From the NCBI GenBank assembly GCA_945890905.1, contig CAMDDI010000102.1, positions 1 through 11,088 on the forward strand: DNA of 11,088 nt, in the 5' to 3' direction. The notes under the pieces were generated by a model. It made no database searches and was not told the origin of the DNA. It saw nothing but the letters and a program-made list of their open reading frames with translations. Position 1 is the first letter of the stretch; each line of letters opens with the position of its first letter. Below are positions 7,764-11,088 of this stretch, one piece after another. This DNA comes from Bacteriovorax stolpii. Its GTDB lineage: Bacteria > Bdellovibrionota > Bacteriovoracia > Bacteriovoracales > Bacteriovoracaceae. A program made the position numbers and the translations under genes.

Positions 7764-8612
7764 TTAGATTCCTTCAACAACTTCGTCGAAGAATTTACCG
7801 ATTTGCTCTGGAGTCGTGTTGTTAACTTGAGCAGCAGTTTTGAGGAGGTCAGCATACTGGGCTTCAGACCCTTGAGCTTTCTTCTTCATCGCCACTTCGA
7901 TTTGGTTCATGCTTACACCAAGGGCACTCAAAGCGAACTTATCTTTCTCAGCAGCTGTTAGCTCACGAGCATTTTCAAGACGCTGATACTTGTTAGCTAG
8001 TTTGGCCATTTCAGAGGCACGATCTTCAGAGAGAGAGAACTCGCTCTTAAATTTAGCGGCCATGAAAGATTGAGCAGCTTCTTCTTTAAGAGCAGCGATT
8101 GTTTCAAGATCTTTTGAAGCGCCTGAAGCGTTTTCAAAACGGAAACCACCACCTGTGTAGAACGTGTACCAGTGAGATGTATCAACATATCTCTCTCCAA
8201 CCCAAACACGCTCAGAGTATGTTGAAGTTACATAACAATCACAAGAGTAGCTGTAGTCTTCATCTTGATAAGTGCGTGTTTCGTAGATATCTTCCCAGTA
8301 ACCACTATCAACCCATTCTCTACCTTGGCTAAGACGGCCAACAACATCACCTGCAACTGCAACAGCATTATACTGAGCTAATGTTGTCATTGTGTCGCGA
8401 TTCCATTTATCCATGTTATAGGCAATGTACTCACCAGTGTTTTCGTTACGATAAACTGTGTAGTTACCTTTTTCAGTTTGAAGTTTAACGATGGTAAAAC
8501 TGTTTCCAGTTTCAGCTTCAAGAGTCGCTTCAAAACTTTGAGCGGCTTTTTTCTTTTCGCTTGTACACGAGACAACAACAAAAACTAATAATAGTGCTAG
8601 AACCTTCTGCAT
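7764..8612 (-). CDS. Lipoprotein with aromatic-rich centre and helical C-terminus, unknown function
   Basis: A 282-residue predicted lipoprotein. The start at 8612 is chosen because it follows AGGAG with 7 nt spacing and begins a type II signal peptide (MQKVLALLLVFVVVSC, lipid-accepting Cys16); an upstream in-frame ATG at 8708 gives no better leader. Mature residues 17-20 (TSEK) lack the Asp at +2 that acts as a retention signal in enterobacteria. After a short beta-like segment (TVYRNENTGEYIAYNMDKW, about 52-70) comes a Trp/Tyr-rich block at about 99-153 with two similar halves: 'EWVDSGYWEDIYETRTY' and 'VWVGERYVDTSHWYTFY'. A CDC pair (Cys124, Cys126) lies between them. Residues 167-282 are charged, Ala/Lys/Glu-rich and likely alpha-helical. 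I know no function for it. It appears to be monocistronic, closed by a strong terminator, which suggests an independently and perhaps highly expressed surface or periplasmic protein. Confidence 0.88.
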   Translation of the reverse strand: MQKVLALLLVFVVVSCTSEKKKAAQSFEATLEAETGNSFTIVKLQTEKGNYTVYRNENTGEYIAYNMDKWNRDTMTTLAQYNAVAVAGDVVGRLSQGREWVDSGYWEDIYETRTYQDEDYSYSCDCYVTSTYSERVWVGERYVDTSHWYTFYTGGGFRFENASGASKDLETIAALKEEAAQSFMAAKFKSEFSLSEDRASEMAKLANKYQRLENARELTAAEKDKFALSALGVSMNQIEVAMKKKAQGSEAQYADLLKTAAQVNNTTPEQIGKFFDEVVEGI

Positions 8613-8798
8613 ACTCACTCTCCTGTGGAATATTATCGATAAGAAATACCAGAGCAAATAGCTTGCCAATATTTCATAATCGAATTTCAAGCAGAAGACG
8701 CGTCGCAAGGTGCGTTGCGTCCTGAGTTAATCGGTGTCGAATTGCCTTAAAGTCTTGAACTGACACCATTGAAGGGATTTGAAAGAAGCAGTGGCCTC
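8613..8798. other. 186-bp intergenic region with palindromes and a weak promoter candidate
   Basis: This gap separates the papain-like gene from the lipoprotein gene. On the minus strand a wide inverted repeat GGTGTC/GACACC (8767-8762 and 8738-8733, 23-nt loop) lies after the upstream stop, with no U-tract. Further on are CGCAA/TTGCG (8719-8715 and 8708-8704) and, overlapping it, GACGCGTC (8704-8697). Near the lipoprotein start there is a TTATCGATAA palindrome (8642-8633). A TTGGCA close to the -35 consensus lies 15 nt before a TATTTC, and a GATAAT overlaps the palindrome, but neither makes a well-spaced promoter. No gene is supported here. Confidence 0.4.
8697..8704. promoter_or_regulatory. 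GACGCGTC palindrome, copy 2
   Basis: Second copy of the palindrome at 7672-7679, again followed by G. It lies 84 bp upstream of the lipoprotein ATG at 8612. Both copies are intergenic and upstream of a gene on the same strand; I noticed no third copy of the full octamer. Confidence 0.25.
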
Positions 8799-10202
8799 TT
8801 ATCTGCGGGGTCTGAACATATGGTGCATTTTCTTTCTCTTGGCCGCATCTTTTATCCGGTAATCATCTAGGATTTTATAGAGGTCTGATTCCATTAAAGG
8901 AAAACCAGATTGGGCATAGGATAACTCATTGGCCACGATGGCTTGCTTCTGCAGCAACTCTCCCACTGTTTCAAGGACACCAAAATATCCAATCAATCTA
9001 CGGGTCATATTCAGGGGAAGTTTTTTAATGAAGTATTTCTTCAAATAAGGCACTCGTCGCAGAGGCCAAGCAATATCTCTGTAAAGCAGTGATTTCCAAG
9101 AAGAAGATTGAATCAGATTATAATGAAGCTCATCATTCCAGCGAAACATCGCACGCAAAACCGCATCTTTCTCAAGAATGTTCTGAATCTTTTTAGCATC
9201 TCGCCATTCGGCAATCACCGTAAATCGTGGGTCCACTTCTAAGTCTGCAGGAACAAAACTTTCATTAACTTCAATCTCGAGCATCCGCACAAACTCTTCC
9301 TTGCGCTCAAAAAGTCGGCTGGGAAAGAGTGGAACTCTCAGAGCACCATTTGAGGCCTGGTCAAAAGCATAGGACACAACTTCAGAACAAAATAATTTAT
9401 CATTATTATTAGGATCAAATCCAAAGTCATAAAGAATATTACCTGTGGTCTCACTGGCAAGTTTTGCTTTTTCAAACATAAACTTCGCTGCCTTCGCGGC
9501 CAGAGAAGAATCTTCAAAGCGCAAAACCATACTACGGAAGTTGTGATCATCAGCATGCTCTTGCAGAGTCCGCACAAATACCCCGACTTCAATGTGAGCT
9601 TCCACCGTCCAAACTTTATCGTGCTCATCACGGTAAACTAAACTTAAATGTGAAAACTGAGCATCAAATTCACCTAGTGAAGAAATTGCGGCTGAAGTAT
9701 ACGCATTCCCTCTGGAGAGAATCACATCCCCACTTTTAAGATCATTGACCATATGGAAATTTGAAAAATTTTTGTTCCGCCGAACATGACTATTGGCCGC
9801 AGCAAATGCATCGTCCGGAAAAACTACAGTGCCAGGAGCACTCCTTCGTAGTTGATCCTGGGCCAAGTCTTCACCAGTTCTTAGAGAGCGCAAAATATGA
9901 CGGGCCGAAACTGAACACTCTTTACTTAAATTATTGGACTTGTAAAAAGACTGAAGCTTACTTTGAATAAGCATGCGGTAGTTCCAAAACATTTCTGAAA
10001 CGTTTTGAGCATCACTCTTTTTTATTTCTTGATCGTAGTCAGTGGCCTTAAGTCCATCGAGATAATCAGAAGCATCTTTATAGGTCTTCTCACAACTCTG
10101 AGCACTCACTTCATCCAAGACCCCTTTCAGATGAGTCTCAATGGGTCCAGCTACTGAATAAGCAGAATAGAATAAGGCCAAGGCGAGAGCAAAGCGCTTC
10201 AT
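8799..10202 (-). CDS. Exported YiiX/YaeF-like permuted papain-fold enzyme (C92 family-like)
   Basis: A 467-residue exported protein with the circularly permuted NlpC/P60 (papain-like) motif order of the YaeF/YiiX group: 'LKSGDVILSRG' (155-165), then His185 in FSHLSLVY, then Glu201 in VEAHIEVG, and finally the presumed nucleophile Cys272 in LFCSEVVSYAF. In this group the His comes before the Cys, the reverse of classical NlpC/P60 enzymes. Residues 1-18 are a Sec signal peptide (MKRFALALALFYSAYSVA, cut SVA/G). Residues 20-150 look helical and precede the catalytic domain. Residues about 330-467 form a further helical region ending in a very basic tail (AAKRKKMHHMFRPRR). Family members are predicted amidases or acyl-transfer enzymes; the substrate here, cell-wall peptide or lipid, is not known. 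The ATG at 10202 has GGAG 5 nt upstream, which lies in a hairpin. It follows the HExxH lipoprotein gene by 53 bp and is probably in the same transcript. Confidence 0.87.
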   Translation of the reverse strand: MKRFALALALFYSAYSVAGPIETHLKGVLDEVSAQSCEKTYKDASDYLDGLKATDYDQEIKKSDAQNVSEMFWNYRMLIQSKLQSFYKSNNLSKECSVSARHILRSLRTGEDLAQDQLRRSAPGTVVFPDDAFAAANSHVRRNKNFSNFHMVNDLKSGDVILSRGNAYTSAAISSLGEFDAQFSHLSLVYRDEHDKVWTVEAHIEVGVFVRTLQEHADDHNFRSMVLRFEDSSLAAKAAKFMFEKAKLASETTGNILYDFGFDPNNNDKLFCSEVVSYAFDQASNGALRVPLFPSRLFERKEEFVRMLEIEVNESFVPADLEVDPRFTVIAEWRDAKKIQNILEKDAVLRAMFRWNDELHYNLIQSSSWKSLLYRDIAWPLRRVPYLKKYFIKKLPLNMTRRLIGYFGVLETVGELLQKQAIVANELSYAQSGFPLMESDLYKILDDYRIKDAAKRKKMHHMFRPRR

Positions 10203-10207
10203 AGATA

Positions 10208-10223
10208 CTCCATGGTAATGGAG
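10208..10223 (-). promoter_or_regulatory. Hairpin covering the Shine-Dalgarno of the papain-like gene
   Basis: On the minus strand CUCCAU, loop UACC, AUGGAG form a perfect 6-bp stem. The 3' arm contains the GGAG that is the only good ribosome binding site for the ATG at 10202. Folding would hide the site. The same arm begins a four-codon ORF (ATG GAG TAT CTA TGA) whose stop overlaps the real start as ATGA, so initiation could also be coupled to it. The effect is not shown by sequence alone. Confidence 0.4.
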
Positions 10224-10255
10224 GCTTATCGGAGCATTACTGGAGAGGAATACTT

Positions 10256-10894
10256 TTATTCAATAATTTCTAAGGATTCTGAAAGGTTGCGTGATGAGTA
10301 TTGGGTCACAAGCTGAATATAGGTATACCGGTCAAACTCTTTCCATTTATTGATGCGATCCTGGCCCGCGATCTCTTTGACATAATAGGGCCAAAGAATA
10401 TTAGGGATCAAATGCCAGCCATCTGTGGCCATCACGGTATTCATTAGGGCCGTGTAGTAGCCTTCGCCTCTGTCTTGAGCGATAAAAATTTTCAAGTCAT
10501 GACCGTGAGCTTTAATAAGACCTGACTCGTGATCACGATTAAAAAAGCAGTGACCTATTTCATGCAGAAGAACCCGGTATAGATCATTTAAATAATCATT
10601 GGTGTGAAAATGATCTGCTAGGGTGGAGTGATCAAGAGCTATCCCAATACTTCTTCCCCCTTTCTTGTAGCAAACACCCGCGCGGTTTCCACCGAGAGTT
10701 GTCACACTATAAGGAAGTGAGCGCAAATTAACTGAGACACCAATTGTTTCAAACTCAGTTTGAATTTTAATGAGGGCCCGATCTAACTGAGAACTCTCTA
10801 AGGGAGATGCCTCATTGGAAGGAAAGCTCGCACCTCTTTTAGTAACAGTTTTTCCACAACCCATAAGGGCAATAATAAGAATCAAATAGCGCAT
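10256..10894 (-). CDS. Lipoprotein with HExxH zinc-metallopeptidase motif
   Basis: A 212-residue predicted lipoprotein: MRYLILIIALMGC is a type II signal peptide with lipid-accepting Cys13. After a linker (about 14-36), residues 38-175 look like a small metalloprotease domain. The active-site helix is LLHEIGHCFFNRDHE: His111, Glu112 and His115 are the expected zinc ligands and general base, with Asp121 or His122 as possible third ligand. Metzincins have HExxHxxGxxH, or Asp as the last ligand in snapalysins; here the usual Gly is Phe118, and Asp121 occupies the snapalysin-type position with His122 next to it. Met151 or Met155 (ALMNTVMATDG) could be the Met-turn. The family is therefore metzincin-like, not securely named. 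The start has no good Shine-Dalgarno (CCCAGCTCTTT precedes ATG). It lies 53 bp upstream of the papain-like gene, giving a likely two-gene hydrolase unit on the cell envelope. Confidence 0.85.
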   Translation of the reverse strand: MRYLILIIALMGCGKTVTKRGASFPSNEASPLESSQLDRALIKIQTEFETIGVSVNLRSLPYSVTTLGGNRAGVCYKKGGRSIGIALDHSTLADHFHTNDYLNDLYRVLLHEIGHCFFNRDHESGLIKAHGHDLKIFIAQDRGEGYYTALMNTVMATDGWHLIPNILWPYYVKEIAGQDRINKWKEFDRYTYIQLVTQYSSRNLSESLEIIE

Positions 10895-10909
10895 AAAGAG
10901 CTGGGTATC

Positions 10910-10972
10910 CTAAAACAGTTTAAAAGAAAAGGTGTCTTGGCCAGACTTGAGGGAGAGTTTGCGTGCATTCAC
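10910..10972 (-). CDS. Possible 20-codon leader ORF before the HExxH lipoprotein gene
   Basis: A GTG at 10972 preceded by GGAG (complement of 10978-10981) with 5-nt spacing opens 20 codons ending in TAG at 10910, reading VNARKLSLKSGQDTFSFKLF (first residue Met if used). It is in frame with the lipoprotein gene, 15 nt upstream of its ATG, which itself lacks a clear ribosome binding site. Translation of this peptide could deliver ribosomes to the lipoprotein start. It may equally be chance; there is no comparative support. Confidence 0.25.
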   Translation of the reverse strand: MNARKLSLKSGQDTFSFKLF

Positions 10973-11088
10973 ATTGACTCCAATCTACGTAAAATCATTT
11001 AGATACACAGATTTATCGTTTATAACCTATCAATAAACATATTAATTATCGTATATAAACTATATAATCCTTGATTAATATTGGATAT
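10973..11088. other. AT-rich upstream region at the window's right edge
   Basis: This noncoding stretch is clearly more AT-rich than the rest of the window. It holds the direct repeat pair at 11013-11063 and a perfect plus-strand TATAAT at 11063-11068, without a convincing -35. It is likely the control region of the HExxH lipoprotein gene, and possibly of a gene reading rightward beyond the window. No ORF is seen in it. Confidence 0.4.
11013..11063. repeat. 18-bp direct repeat pair with 33-bp period
   Basis: TTATCGTTTATAACCTAT (11013-11030) and TTATCGTATATAAACTAT (11046-11063) agree at 16 of 18 positions. The copies start 33 bp apart, close to three helical turns, so proteins bound to them would lie on the same DNA face. 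GTTTAT (11018-11023) also pairs with ATAAAC at 11033-11038. This suggests operator sites for a regulator in the promoter region, but the regulator is unknown. Confidence 0.5.

Noticed and set aside
8613..8708. 32-codon extension of the lipoprotein
   Set aside because: The internal ATG at 8612 has a strong AGGAG and gives a proper lipoprotein signal peptide.
8733..8767. GGTGTC/GACACC inverted repeat as terminator of the papain-like gene
   Set aside because: The 23-nt loop and absence of a T-run make it a poor terminator; kept only as a note in the intergenic description.

Overview
All seven convincing genes lie on the minus strand, and every one encodes an exported protein: two type IV prepilin-like proteins, two Sec-exported proteins in an overlapping pair, two lipoproteins and a Sec-exported papain-like enzyme. 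No metabolic, RNA or mobile-element gene was seen. The moderate-to-low GC, the density of secreted hydrolases and lipoproteins, and a pilin carrying a Gly/Thr pentapeptide tract plus a Cys-rich tip fit a predatory delta-type bacterium of the Bdellovibrionota (Bacteriovorax/Peredibacter-like). That assignment is an inference from protein style, not from a marker gene.

In transcription order (right to left): an AT-rich leader region at the right edge holds an 18-bp direct repeat with a 33-bp period and a possible 20-codon leader ORF. It is followed by an HExxH lipoprotein (10894-10256) and, 53 bp later, a permuted papain-like YiiX/C92-family protein (10202-8799) whose Shine-Dalgarno sits in a perfect hairpin. 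A 186-bp gap leads to a stand-alone lipoprotein gene (8612-7764), which ends in a textbook Rho-independent terminator (7739-7716). A candidate promoter overlapping that terminator starts a two-gene unit: a 989-residue exported protein of unknown family with no cysteine (7644-4675), overlapping by ATGA a subtilisin-like (S8) protease of 876 residues (4678-2048). A strong 15-bp imperfect stem-loop (2019-1981) lies after the protease. A candidate sigma70-type promoter (1965-1937) then precedes two related prepilin genes: a 492-residue modular one (1897-419) and a conventional one (400 to beyond the left edge).

The window reads as four consecutive transcription units making cell-surface and periplasmic machinery. 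The most interesting parts are the modular minor pilin (pilin stalk, 14-unit TTTGG linker, 12-Cys tip domain), the coupled giant-protein/subtilase pair, and the metalloprotease-like lipoprotein next to a cysteine amidase-like enzyme. Functional links between the units are conjecture. Four track-style starts were moved downstream to an ATG that gives a signal peptide or prepilin leader, usually with a ribosome binding site.
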